DNA of 64,000 nucleotides from Vasconcelosia minhoensis LEGE 07310 (GTDB lineage Bacteria > Cyanobacteriota > Cyanobacteriia > Phormidesmidales > Phormidesmidaceae): contig NZ_JADEXG010000007.1 of assembly GCF_015207255.1 (NCBI RefSeq), positions 50,683-114,682 of the forward strand. Direction: 5' to 3'. The notes beneath the pieces were generated by a model. The model was not told where the DNA came from. It searched no databases and saw only the letters and a list, made by a program, of their open reading frames with translations. The position numbers and the translations under genes were made by a program. Position 1 is the stretch's first letter. Every line of letters begins with the position of its first letter. Shown one piece after another: positions 26,829 through 35,149 of this stretch.

Positions 26829-27503
26829 ATGTGCTCTAAGATCATGGATGCTCTTCCTTCTCTGTGTTCCTCCGTCGATCGGGTAATCAGCCGTTCTCGA
26901 ACCGCCCAGCCCACCCTCAAGTTCGCTCGATTCACTTTGCCAAGCTCACACGCGATTACCCAGGAAGCCGCTGCCAGCAACGATGCCAGCAATAGTGCTC
27001 GTGACCCGGTCGATGCGGCTGCGCCGCTTTCTACTGCGGCTGGGTCGGCCCCTACCTTCTCTGGAGAGCCGCAGTCGGCAGAAATTTGGCAAAAGATCCA
27101 GGATGGCGACCTGTGGATGGTGAACAGCCGCCGCCGCAATGGCATTATTATTCTGCGTGAATTCCATGCTGAGTTTGCTGGGCCAGGCGCCGCTGTCGGC
27201 AGCACCCTCGATGATGGCTGCCGGGCAATTATCCCGATTGGCAATTTATCGCTAGTCAAGCCCGAGTCCCATGAGGCTTATCAAAATGCTTTGAAGATTC
27301 GCCTACAGTGGATCCGGCTAACCCAGAATTTTACCGACCAGCCGCGGCCCGCTGACCGAGCTCAGATGATTTTAGAGCAGTTCAAAACCTACTTTGACCA
27401 GCAGACGGTTGACCAGGTGCCGAATGAAGCCTTTGCCCTGCTGGTTGGGGTGACACCGCAGACCATCCTAAGAGTCCGGGCTAAGTCTGGCTGGCGCCGC
27501 TAG
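26829..27503 (+). CDS. conserved-looking cyanobacterial hypothetical protein
   Basis: I do not recognise this 224-residue protein. Residues 1-80 are Ala/Ser-rich and look disordered. From about residue 85 it appears folded: IWQKIQDGDLWMVNSRRRN, REFHAEFAGPG, then helices with QMILEQFKTYFDQQ and a C-terminal LLVGVTPQTILRVRAKSGW that could be a helix-turn-helix-like end. The many aromatic and charged residues and the sharp disordered-to-ordered change support a real protein. The start may be at ATG 26829 or 26844. Its 3' end overlaps that of hisC by 23 bases, tail to tail. Confidence 0.7.
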   Translation: MCSKIMDALPSLCSSVDRVISRSRTAQPTLKFARFTLPSSHAITQEAAASNDASNSARDPVDAAAPLSTAAGSAPTFSGEPQSAEIWQKIQDGDLWMVNSRRRNGIIILREFHAEFAGPGAAVGSTLDDGCRAIIPIGNLSLVKPESHEAYQNALKIRLQWIRLTQNFTDQPRPADRAQMILEQFKTYFDQQTVDQVPNEAFALLVGVTPQTILRVRAKSGWRR

Positions 27504-28656
27504 CAGCAGGGCGATGAGCGGTCGGGTCGGTCAGCAGTTCCTGAAAGTGACGCATCGTCCGCTGGTTTTCGAGCTCCGTCCCAATGCTGACCCGCAAACC
27601 GCCACCGGTATGGCGCACTAGGGTTCCCCGGTCAAGCAGCTGTTCAAACAGGCGCTGTTGGCCAACAGCAGAACTATCTGTGCCCAGCGATCGCAGGCCG
27701 CGATCGCTGGGTCGCAGGTAGATAAAATTGCTCTGGCTGGGCCAAAGGCGCAGTTCGGGCTGTTGAGCCAGCGCGGTAAACAGGCGTTCGCGCGAATCTA
27801 GCAGGGACGGGATCTGAGCCAGCAGGCGATTGCGCTCAGCCAGGGCAGCCAGGCCCGCCGCCTGAGAAAAGCTAGGCAGGTTATAGGGCAGCCGAATTTT
27901 TTCCAGGGCGGCAATCAGCGGCGGCTGGGCAATCGCGTAGCCGAGCCGATGGGCCGCCAACCGAAACGCCTTGGAAAATGTCCGCAGTACCACCCAGTTC
28001 GGCCGGGCCAGCGCTGCTGCGACCGTCGTCTGCTGGCTAAACTCGAAATAGGCCTCATCGACTACGACCAGTATGTCTGAGGGAAGCTGCTCCAGCCAGG
28101 CCCGTTCTGCCGCAGTGAGGGCATTGCCAGTAGGCGAGTTGGGGTGAACCGCAAATACGACCCGAATCGGCGGTTCCGACTGAGTCGCGATCGCCCGCTC
28201 TGCCGCCGCCAGATCGATCTCAAAGCGCTGTTCAGAACGGCCAACGCTCACCACTGGAATATCCAGCGTCTGGGCCAGGACGGCATACATTGAGAAGGTC
28301 GGCACTGCCACCAGAATAGCTCCGCGACGGCCCAGGCAGGTGGCGATTAGCAGCGACCGGATCAGCTCGTCCGAGCCGCTGCCGAGGGAGATATGGTCTG
28401 CATTGAGGTCGGCAGGACTGAGTCCTGCTGACTCGGCGACATAGGACAAGACAGCTGTTTTGAGGGCCTGGTGACTGCCGTCCGGATAGCGATTAGCCGA
28501 GATTTCATGGCGATAGCGCTGGCTTAGCGCCACCTTCAAGTCGTCTGGCAGATCCAGCGGATTCTCATTGGTGTCTAGCGGGTCGATCTGGGGGAGCGCG
28601 TGGGCCGGCTGCACATAGGCACCGAGCTCAGCCAGATCGGGACGAAGGAAAGCCAT
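27481..28656 (-). CDS. hisC: histidinol-phosphate aminotransferase
   Basis: The 391-residue PLP enzyme converts imidazole acetol phosphate to histidinol phosphate in histidine synthesis. The fold-type I motifs are visible: LDTNENPLDLP near residue 27 (substrate-binding N-terminal arm), SLGSGSDELI near 90, AVHPNSPTGN near 170, VVDEAYFEF near 197, and the PLP lysine in LRTFSKAFRLAAHRLGY near 225. It is isolated from other his genes, as usual in cyanobacteria. Confidence 0.9.
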   Translation of the reverse strand: MAFLRPDLAELGAYVQPAHALPQIDPLDTNENPLDLPDDLKVALSQRYRHEISANRYPDGSHQALKTAVLSYVAESAGLSPADLNADHISLGSGSDELIRSLLIATCLGRRGAILVAVPTFSMYAVLAQTLDIPVVSVGRSEQRFEIDLAAAERAIATQSEPPIRVVFAVHPNSPTGNALTAAERAWLEQLPSDILVVVDEAYFEFSQQTTVAAALARPNWVVLRTFSKAFRLAAHRLGYAIAQPPLIAALEKIRLPYNLPSFSQAAGLAALAERNRLLAQIPSLLDSRERLFTALAQQPELRLWPSQSNFIYLRPSDRGLRSLGTDSSAVGQQRLFEQLLDRGTLVRHTGGGLRVSIGTELENQRTMRHFQELLTDPTAHRPAASGASQT

Positions 28657-28818
28657 AGGTGCAAACGCAAATCAGAGAGTCATCTATTTATTATTGCTAA
28701 AAGCCGTGCCGTTAGGACAGCCCGGTCCGGCAACCCATCGTCTGTGCAGGCCAATTCCTGGGGTATGATAGTCAACCATTGATCTTCCAACATTCCCCTA
28801 GGTGATCCTCAAAGGGCT

Positions 28819-29919
28819 ATGACAGAGCAATTTCGTATCGCCCTGCTGCCGGGTGACGGCATCGGTCCGGAAATCATGGCCGTAGCGGTAGCCGTGCTGG
28901 AGCAGGTCGGGCAGCTGTGCGACCTCAAATTCGAGTTTCGAGCAGCCCTGATCGGTGGCGCGGCCATCGATCAGACCGGCCAGCCGCTGCCGCCCGAGAC
29001 CCTAGAGACCTGTCGCCAGAGCGACGCCGTCCTGCTAGCGGCAATTGGTGGCTACCAGTGGGATGCGCTACCGCGCCAGCAGCGGCCCGAAACCGGTCTG
29101 CTGGGGCTGAGGGCTGGGCTGGAGCTGTTTGCCAACCTGCGACCGGCCCGAATTTTACCTCAGCTGGTAGACGCCTCCTCACTGAAGCGGGAGGTGGTTG
29201 AGGGTGTCGATATCATGGTGGTACGAGAGCTGACAGGCGGCATCTATTTCGGCCAGCCCAAGGGAATTTTTACCACCGAGACGGGCCAGCAGCGGGGCGT
29301 CAACACCATGGCCTACAGTGCTGACGAAATCGACCGGATTGGCCGGGTTGCCTTTGAAACCGCCCGCCAACGGCAGGGGCGACTCTGCTCCGTAGATAAG
29401 GCGAATGTGCTGGAAGTCTCACAGCTCTGGCGCGATCGCATTACCGCTTTAGCATCTGATTACCCCGACGTCGAGCTCTCTCACCTCTACGTAGACAACG
29501 CCGCTATGCAGCTGCTGCGCTGGCCTAAGCAGTTCGATACGATCGTCACTGGCAATCTATTTGGCGACATCCTATCGGATGCCGCGGCCATGCTGACGGG
29601 TAGCATTGGGATGCTGCCGTCGGCCAGCGTAGGCGCATCGGGACCGGGACTGTTTGAACCCGTCCACGGCTCTGCCCCCGACATTGCAGGACAAGACCGG
29701 GCCAATCCGCTGGCCCAGGTGCTAAGTGCAGCTCTGCTGCTGCGCTATGGACTCCAGCAATCCGCTGCTGCCGACCGGATTGAGCGGGCGGTTTCGAGCC
29801 TGCTGGAGCAGGGCTATCGGACGGCTGACATCGCCGCTGCTGGTCAAACTGCCCTAGGCTGCCGGGCAATGGGTGAAGCACTTCAGCAGCAGCTAGCGAC
29901 AGCACTGCCACAAAGCTGA
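28819..29919 (+). CDS. leuB: 3-isopropylmalate dehydrogenase
   Basis: The 366-residue enzyme performs the NAD-dependent oxidative decarboxylation in leucine synthesis. It starts [15 protein letters not shown] and contains [12 protein letters not shown] near residue 135, [16 protein letters not shown] near 192, [17 protein letters not shown] near 240 and [13 protein letters not shown] near 280, all family signatures. A TATGAT box at 28764-28769 may belong to its promoter. A 12-base tandem repeat covers its stop codon. Confidence 0.95.
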   Translation: MTEQFRIALLPGDGIGPEIMAVAVAVLEQVGQLCDLKFEFRAALIGGAAIDQTGQPLPPETLETCRQSDAVLLAAIGGYQWDALPRQQRPETGLLGLRAGLELFANLRPARILPQLVDASSLKREVVEGVDIMVVRELTGGIYFGQPKGIFTTETGQQRGVNTMAYSADEIDRIGRVAFETARQRQGRLCSVDKANVLEVSQLWRDRITALASDYPDVELSHLYVDNAAMQLLRWPKQFDTIVTGNLFGDILSDAAAMLTGSIGMLPSASVGASGPGLFEPVHGSAPDIAGQDRANPLAQVLSAALLLRYGLQQSAAADRIERAVSSLLEQGYRTADIAAAGQTALGCRAMGEALQQQLATALPQS

Positions 29920-29938
29920 TGGCGGGGCTGATGGCGGG
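29915..29938. repeat. two tandem copies of a 12-base unit over the leuB stop
   Basis: GCTGATGGCGGG occurs at 29915-29926 and again at 29927-29938 without a gap. The first copy contains the leuB TGA. Confidence 0.9.
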
Positions 29939-29976
29939 ACGCCGGGGCGCTGCGGTGGGCCAACGGCCCCGAAAAG

Positions 29977-30363
29977 GTGCCCAAGAAGGTGTTAGTTGTT
30001 CGTAAATCAGTTACAGTCAAGCTAATGAATGGGGTATTTGCAACCGTGCAACCGTTACCGCAGCCTGAGCCCGGAATACCAGGAGCCTCTAGGGTTCCCA
30101 ATACCATCCCGAGCAGTCCGCTAGGCAGTCCGCAGGGAGGCTTTCCAGAGACGCCGTCTCTGCTCGACCCAACCTTGCTCAAGGCTGCCCGACATATCTA
30201 TCGCACCTTTTACGAGGTCCACCCGGAGGTCGTGCGGCGACCGATTGGGGTAGCGATTGGTCGGTCGACCCATCGGGGTAAGCTAATCTTCGGCGACAAG
30301 CCGGTGCTGCTGCCCCACGAGTGCTTTATTCCACTCAGTCAGATCGAGCCCGGGCTCCATTAG
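29977..30363 (+). CDS. small hypothetical protein
   Basis: I do not recognise a family for this frame of up to 128 residues. The first 55 residues are Pro/Gly-rich; the last 70 look folded, with LLKAARHIYRTFYEVHPEVV, RRPIGVAIGRSTHRGKL and VLLPHECFIPLSQIEPG. The opposite strand also has an open frame here (99 codons), but its composition is poorer. The start may be GTG 29977 or ATG 30025. It lies between leuB and the prepilin peptidase gene on the same strand. Confidence 0.55.
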   Translation: MPKKVLVVRKSVTVKLMNGVFATVQPLPQPEPGIPGASRVPNTIPSSPLGSPQGGFPETPSLLDPTLLKAARHIYRTFYEVHPEVVRRPIGVAIGRSTHRGKLIFGDKPVLLPHECFIPLSQIEPGLH

Positions 30364-30397
30364 CCGCCGCCTAGGGTACCGACCGCAGCGAACGAAA

Positions 30398-30429
30398 CCC
30401 GGCGCAAACAAGGCCCGGCGCAAACAGGG
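30398..30429. repeat. two tandem copies of a 16-base unit
   Basis: CCCGGCGCAAACAAGG (30398-30413) is followed directly by CCCGGCGCAAACAGGG (30414-30429), one mismatch, just before the prepilin peptidase start. Confidence 0.9.
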
Positions 30430-30438
30430 CTAGGTCGA

Positions 30439-31254
30439 TTGGACATTTTACTGCCTGTCATATTGGTTTTTATCCTGGGTGCTGCCGTGGGCAGCTTCCT
30501 CAACGTCGTGATCTATCGGCTGCCGGCGGGGCTATCGCTGATCTACCCGCCCTCCCGCTGTCCTCGCTGCCACACTCGGCTGAAGCCCTACGATAATGTC
30601 CCGGTGCTAGGCTGGCTGTGGCTACGCGGTCGCTGCCGCTACTGCCGAGCTCCCATTGCCGGCCGCTATCCGCTGATTGAATTCATTACAGGCCTTTTGT
30701 TTGTATCGGTGCTGGGGCAGTTTGGCGGCGGGATAGAAATGCTAGGCTACTGGCTGCTCGTAAGCTGGCTGCTCGTTTTAGCCCTGATCGACCTGGATAC
30801 GCTGACGCTGCCTGACCCCCTGACGATATCGGGACTCTGCCTGGGCTGGGGATTTCATGCTGCCCTAGCCTACACCCAAACGCAGACGTTGAGCGGCGGG
30901 CTGGCCGGGCTGATGACGGCAGTCGTTGCCAGCATCATCGGGCTCTGGCTGTTTGATAGTATCTCGGTTTTAGGTTCTATTCTGCTCGGTAAGACCGCCA
31001 TGGGAGGCGGAGACGCCAAGCTGGCGGCGATGCTCGGCGCCTGGCTAGGCTGGCAAGGGCTGCTGCTGAGTACCTTTCTAGCAGCGGCGATTGGCGCGTT
31101 TGGCGGGGTGGGCGCGATCGCGCTAGGACAGCTCGACCGACAGCGGCGTATCCCCTTCGGCCCGATGCTGGTACTGGGTGCTTTAATTACGCTGTTCTAT
31201 GGGAATTTGCTGATTCAAGCCTACTTGGGTCTATTTCTGCCGCCGGTGTCCTGA
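30439..31254 (+). CDS. pilD: type IV prepilin peptidase (A24 family)
   Basis: The 271-residue membrane enzyme removes the leader of type IV prepilins and N-methylates the new end. The cytoplasmic methylase loop has the two CxxC pairs (C41/C44 in CPRC, C66/C69 in CRYC) after GSFLNVVIYRLP. The aspartyl protease residues are in ALIDLDTLTLPD near 117 and GGGDAKLAAMLGAWLG near 193. The start is a TTG at 30439; there is no better ATG before the first helix. Type IV pili drive motility and DNA uptake in cyanobacteria; no other pil gene is near. Confidence 0.92.
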   Translation: MDILLPVILVFILGAAVGSFLNVVIYRLPAGLSLIYPPSRCPRCHTRLKPYDNVPVLGWLWLRGRCRYCRAPIAGRYPLIEFITGLLFVSVLGQFGGGIEMLGYWLLVSWLLVLALIDLDTLTLPDPLTISGLCLGWGFHAALAYTQTQTLSGGLAGLMTAVVASIIGLWLFDSISVLGSILLGKTAMGGGDAKLAAMLGAWLGWQGLLLSTFLAAAIGAFGGVGAIALGQLDRQRRIPFGPMLVLGALITLFYGNLLIQAYLGLFLPPVS

Positions 31255-31445
31255 TACTGGTAGCAGAAATAGGCGTTGCCGCAGTCTCAATCATCTATGA
31301 TTTATCGCTCAGATTTAAAGTGAGTTAGGACAGCTGAGCCAGTAGGATAGGGGGGTAGCTGTCACCAGCAATCCAGATTGCCGACGTTAGAGCCTTAAGA
31401 GAAAGCTGGCTGGCAGGTTGAGTAGTGGGGTAGACAAAACCAGGT

Positions 31446-32414
31446 ATGTCCCTATTTGACTGGTTTGCAAATCGGAGAAAGGCGAGTCCGATCAGCCAAG
31501 AACGCCAAGAGCGCGATATTGCCGATGGGCTCTGGACGAAGTGTGAACAATGTGGGGTCCTGGCCTACACCAGAGATCTGCGGGCAAATCAGCAGGTTTG
31601 TCCAGAGTGTGGTCATCACCATCGCATTTTCAGCGAAGAACGAATTTATCAGCTGATCGATGCCGATTCCTGGCAGCCGCTAGACCGGCAAATTATGCCC
31701 CAGGATCCGCTCCGCTTTCGAGATCGAAAGACTTACCACGACCGCCTTCGCGATACCCAGACCAAGACTCACCTCAGCGATGCCGTCCAAACGGGGCTCG
31801 GCCAGCTCAGCGGCGAGCCGGTGGCGCTGGGGGTGATGGACTTTCGCTTTATGGGCGGCAGCATGGGCTCGGTAGTCGGAGAAAAGCTCACCCGCCTGAT
31901 TGAACGGGGCACAGCAGACCGCCTGCCAGTCGTGATTGTCTGCGCCTCCGGCGGAGCCCGCATGCAGGAGGGCATGCTCAGCCTGATGCAGATGGCAAAA
32001 ATCTCGGCTGCGCTAGAACGGCATCGGGCAGCGCGCCTGCTCTATGTGCCGGTACTTTCCCATCCCACCACCGGTGGCGTGACGGCAAGCTTTGCCATGC
32101 TGGGCGATATTATCCTGGCTGAGCCCTCGGCCACGATTGGCTTTGCCGGTCGTCGAGTGGTCGAGCAGACGCTGCGCGAAAAGCTGCCAGAAGATTTCCA
32201 AACCGCTGAATTTTTACTCCACCACGGCTTTGTCGATCAGATTGTGCCGCGCACTCAGCTCAAGTCAATCCTGGCTCAGCTGATCCGGCTACATCGGCCG
32301 GTAACTTCGCTCAAGCCAGTCCAGTCGGCAGCTGACGATGCGGTTGAGCCGCTGCGCGCCCGACAGGCGCTGCGGCCGTCGCTGTTCGTTCCACAGGATT
32401 CGTCATCAGCCTAA
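31446..32414 (+). CDS. accD: acetyl-CoA carboxylase carboxyltransferase subunit beta
   Basis: The 322-residue subunit, with AccA, transfers the carboxyl group from biotin to acetyl-CoA, the first step of fatty acid synthesis. It has the N-terminal zinc ribbon (C33, C36, C52, C55), then the crotonase-like core with [39 protein letters not shown] and [17 protein letters not shown], and ends shortly after GFVDQIVPR. The upstream 190 bases hold no gene. A strong hairpin follows at 32454. Confidence 0.96.
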   Translation: MSLFDWFANRRKASPISQERQERDIADGLWTKCEQCGVLAYTRDLRANQQVCPECGHHHRIFSEERIYQLIDADSWQPLDRQIMPQDPLRFRDRKTYHDRLRDTQTKTHLSDAVQTGLGQLSGEPVALGVMDFRFMGGSMGSVVGEKLTRLIERGTADRLPVVIVCASGGARMQEGMLSLMQMAKISAALERHRAARLLYVPVLSHPTTGGVTASFAMLGDIILAEPSATIGFAGRRVVEQTLREKLPEDFQTAEFLLHHGFVDQIVPRTQLKSILAQLIRLHRPVTSLKPVQSAADDAVEPLRARQALRPSLFVPQDSSSA

Positions 32415-32453
32415 GTCTATTGGTGCAGCTGTGCGCGCAGCGGCCCTAGGTAG

Positions 32454-32480
32454 CCTTTCGAATACGGGATATTCGAAAGG
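32454..32480 (+). terminator. hairpin after accD
   Basis: CCTTTCGAATA pairs perfectly with TATTCGAAAGG (11 bases) around CGGGA. It lies 39 bases after the accD stop and separates accD from psbV. Confidence 0.75.
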
Positions 32481-32661
32481 CCTTTGGGCGAACTTTGGGC
32501 GAATGAGCTGAGAATCGCTCCCATGGGATGGCCATTCAATGGCATGATGGAAGGAATAAGATGACTCAATTGATAGAAGCTACTGGCGTTGCTGTTGGGT
32601 TCTACGGTTATCTGAGTCAGGCTGTGTTGTGATTGACGAGCATTTAATAAAAAGGAGAACC

Positions 32662-33156
32662 ATGTTTAAGAGATACATCTGGCTGGTGATAGCCACTGTA
32701 TTTTTTATCAGCAACTTGTTTGTAGGTAACGCGATCGCGGCTGAGCTAGATGAGGCCACTCGGACAGTAAAGCTAAACGAACAGGGCGACACCGTTGTCC
32801 TATCCCTAGAACAAGTTGCTCGCGGTCGGAGGCTATTCAACTATGCCTGCGGCACCTGCCACGTCGGTGGCATCACAAAGACTAATCCCAACGTGGGGCT
32901 GGAGCCAGAGGCCCTAGCCGGGGCTTACCCTGAGCGCGACAATCTGACCGCGCTGGTCGATTATTTGTACAACCCCACGACCTACGACGGGCTTCAGGAA
33001 ATTTCTGAGGTGCATCCTAGTATGAAGAGCACCGACCTCTATCCCAAGATGCGAAGCCTGACAGAAGACGACATCGAGGCGATCGCAGGCCATATTCTGC
33101 TCATGCCCAAGGTGATAGGAGATATGTGGGGCGCGGGCAAGACCCAAACTTTGTAA
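32662..33156 (+). CDS. psbV: cytochrome c550 of photosystem II
   Basis: The 164-residue precursor has a 27-residue signal peptide ending AIAA and a mature start ELDEATRTVKL, typical of PsbV. The haem site is CGTCH within YACGTCHVGG, and the second axial His is in HILLMPKV near residue 145. The protein sits on the lumenal side of photosystem II and stabilises the oxygen-evolving manganese cluster. I chose the ATG at 32662 because AAGGAG precedes it by six bases; a longer frame starts upstream. A HIP1 site falls within the signal-peptide codons. It is flanked by terminators on both sides. Confidence 0.96.
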   Translation: MFKRYIWLVIATVFFISNLFVGNAIAAELDEATRTVKLNEQGDTVVLSLEQVARGRRLFNYACGTCHVGGITKTNPNVGLEPEALAGAYPERDNLTALVDYLYNPTTYDGLQEISEVHPSMKSTDLYPKMRSLTEDDIEAIAGHILLMPKVIGDMWGAGKTQTL

Positions 33157-33208
33157 GCTGGGTCAGGAGATGGGCCATTGGCTCGTCCTGCCTACTTAGA
33201 TTCATCAG

Positions 33209-33238
33209 CAGGGGATTGAGTACAGTCCCCTGTTTTCT
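33209..33238 (+). terminator. rho-independent terminator after psbV
   Basis: CAGGGGA (33209-33215) and TCCCCTG (33226-33232) form a 7-base stem, followed directly by TTTTCT. Confidence 0.8.
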
Positions 33239-33271
33239 ATGGGAACCGCGATCGCACCCGCTGAAACCCAC

Positions 33272-34444
33272 ATGAAACGACGTACGCTCCTTTTAGGAGC
33301 AGCTAGCGCGGCGGCTGGCTCATTCCTATCCGCCTGTCGTCCTAGGACGGGTGCTGACTGGCGGACAAAAATCTTAGCCGGTTCGGTACCGGACCAGGTC
33401 CTGCGCAAATTTAGCCAAGCGCATCGAGAATCTCAGCTGGCGTTTAGCAGCGAGCCCCAAATTCTGGACCTGTTTGAGCAACTTCAGAATTGGCAGCAGC
33501 CGCCCCAACCCCAAACCTCACCCTGGCAGCGTCTGCTGCCCTGGCGGCAGGCAGCAGGCATCCCAACCCCCGCGGCCCTGGTTACTTTGGGCGACTATTG
33601 GCTACAGTCGGCGATTGAGCAGGCTTTGATTCAGCCGCTGGCCCTCGCCGACTCTACCTCCTGGCAGCGCTTGCCGCCACGCTGGCAGCAGCTGGTAAAA
33701 CGCAATTCTCAAGGCCTTTTAGCTGAGACAGGCGCTATCTGGGGTGCGCCCTACCGCATTCAGAGTCTGGCCATTGCCTATCGTCCGGGACCCTTTCTGG
33801 CGCCAAACTGGCAGCCGATGCACTGGTCTGATCTCTGGCTGCCGGAACTGAGCCGACGCATTGCCCTACCCGATCATCCTCGGGTAGCAATCGGCCTGGC
33901 CCAAACTATTCTGGGACATTCGATCAACGACAGCGACTCCCTGGCGCGACCCGAAGTTAGGGAGCAGTTCAAAGCGCTGCACCGACAGGTCAAAGTCTAT
34001 GATTCGCAGACTTATCTAAAGGCGTTGCTCAATGACGACATCTGGCTAGCAGTCGGCTGGTCTGGCGATATCCTGGCAGCCACCGCTCGCTACCCCAGCA
34101 TCAGGGCCTTGATCCCGCCCGAAGGGACCCTTTTGGCGGCGGATATCTGGGTGCAGCCCAAGCAGCAGGCCGACACCGAGGCCGAGAAGCTCAGCCGAGA
34201 CTGGATTGAATTCTGCTGGCAGCGCCCGGTTGCGACTCAGCTGTCCCTATCCAGCCACGGCATTTCACCCGTCTTTGTCGAAGCGGCTGATGCGGACGTT
34301 CCCCCACTACTGCCTGATTTATTAGTCAATCAGCCAATGCTGCTCAATCCTGACATTGCCCAGCGGAGCGAGCTAATTCAGCCACTGCCCGCCGCCGCCC
34401 AAGCCGCCTACTGGCAGCTCTGGCAGCAGACTCGCCAGGCATGA
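33272..34444 (+). CDS. extracellular solute-binding lipoprotein (PotD/family 1 type)
   Basis: From the ATG at 33272 the 390-residue protein starts MKRRTLLLGAASAAAGSFLSAC, a twin-Arg-like signal ending in a lipobox with the lipidated Cys. The body has the periplasmic binding protein pattern, with VTLGDYWLQSAIEQALIQPL, GAIWGAPYRIQSLAIAYRP and LAVGWSGDILAATARYP, as in spermidine/putrescine or iron binding proteins. No permease or ATPase gene is adjacent, so its transporter is encoded elsewhere or it acts alone. The ligand cannot be read from sequence. Confidence 0.85.
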   Translation: MKRRTLLLGAASAAAGSFLSACRPRTGADWRTKILAGSVPDQVLRKFSQAHRESQLAFSSEPQILDLFEQLQNWQQPPQPQTSPWQRLLPWRQAAGIPTPAALVTLGDYWLQSAIEQALIQPLALADSTSWQRLPPRWQQLVKRNSQGLLAETGAIWGAPYRIQSLAIAYRPGPFLAPNWQPMHWSDLWLPELSRRIALPDHPRVAIGLAQTILGHSINDSDSLARPEVREQFKALHRQVKVYDSQTYLKALLNDDIWLAVGWSGDILAATARYPSIRALIPPEGTLLAADIWVQPKQQADTEAEKLSRDWIEFCWQRPVATQLSLSSHGISPVFVEAADADVPPLLPDLLVNQPMLLNPDIAQRSELIQPLPAAAQAAYWQLWQQTRQA

Positions 34445-34465
34445 TTTCAGGACTTGGACTTCTGG

Positions 34466-35128
34466 CTAGGGCTCTGGGCTATCGCCTCGGATGCCGCCCC
34501 GGCCAAAGTAGTTGAGCGAGACCGAGCAGGGCGCAGCCAGACGAAGATCCGCGATCGCGTCCTCATCCTGACCTACCTGTACGCCGCTGAAATCGCAAAC
34601 GTAAGCCCCCGACAGCTGCTCATTGCTGAACACCCGTAGGCTATAGCCATAGGACTTGGCCGTGGTGCCAAACTGGTTGATAAAGGCGTAGCGTTCCAGG
34701 TAGTTCAGCAGGTCCCAGATCTGCCGGTTGACGATCACATCGACGTAGGCAGGCAAATCTGTGTCCTTTTCGGCATAGGCAATCCAGTTTTCGACCAGGC
34801 GATCGCTGCCCCAGATCATCCCGACCTGATCCCGCACCCACCACAGACTCGGCGTCGTCGGGTGAATCGGCGATAGCGTAGCTTCGGTGACAATGGTTTC
34901 ACCGAGTTCGGCCTCGGGCAGGGTGCGGTCTAGCGGCAGGCGAGAGACATTTAGCAGCTGCGATCGCAGCTGGCTCAGGGTTTGGCGAGGAGTGGCCTCA
35001 GCCGAGGGACTAGCGGCCAGCCCTGTGGCATTGGTCGCCAGGGGAAAGCCCGCCGCGAGCGCTAGGATAGCGACAGCAAGCTGCCACGACTGGCGGAAAA
35101 GTTTAGATATCGGATTGTCCTGCTTCAT
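34466..35128 (-). CDS. exported hypothetical protein
   Basis: I do not recognise this 220-residue protein. It has a hydrophobic segment at about residues 15-38 followed by SPSAEATP, so it is probably exported or membrane-anchored. The mature part has a compact region with SLWWVRDQVGMIWGSDRLVENW, IVNRQIWDLLNYLERYAFI and GYSLRVFSNEQLSGAYVCDF, which looks folded and rich in aromatics. It lies downstream of the radical SAM gene on the same strand, 21 bases away, suggesting cotranscription. Confidence 0.75.
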   Translation of the reverse strand: MKQDNPISKLFRQSWQLAVAILALAAGFPLATNATGLAASPSAEATPRQTLSQLRSQLLNVSRLPLDRTLPEAELGETIVTEATLSPIHPTTPSLWWVRDQVGMIWGSDRLVENWIAYAEKDTDLPAYVDVIVNRQIWDLLNYLERYAFINQFGTTAKSYGYSLRVFSNEQLSGAYVCDFSGVQVGQDEDAIADLRLAAPCSVSLNYFGRGGIRGDSPEP

Positions 35129-35149
35129 ACTGCTAAGTCTGGAGGGCGT

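Noticed and set aside
30025..30182. opposite-strand 99-codon frame (29883-30182)
   Set aside because: It overlaps the leuB end and the better plus-strand frame, and shows no domain.
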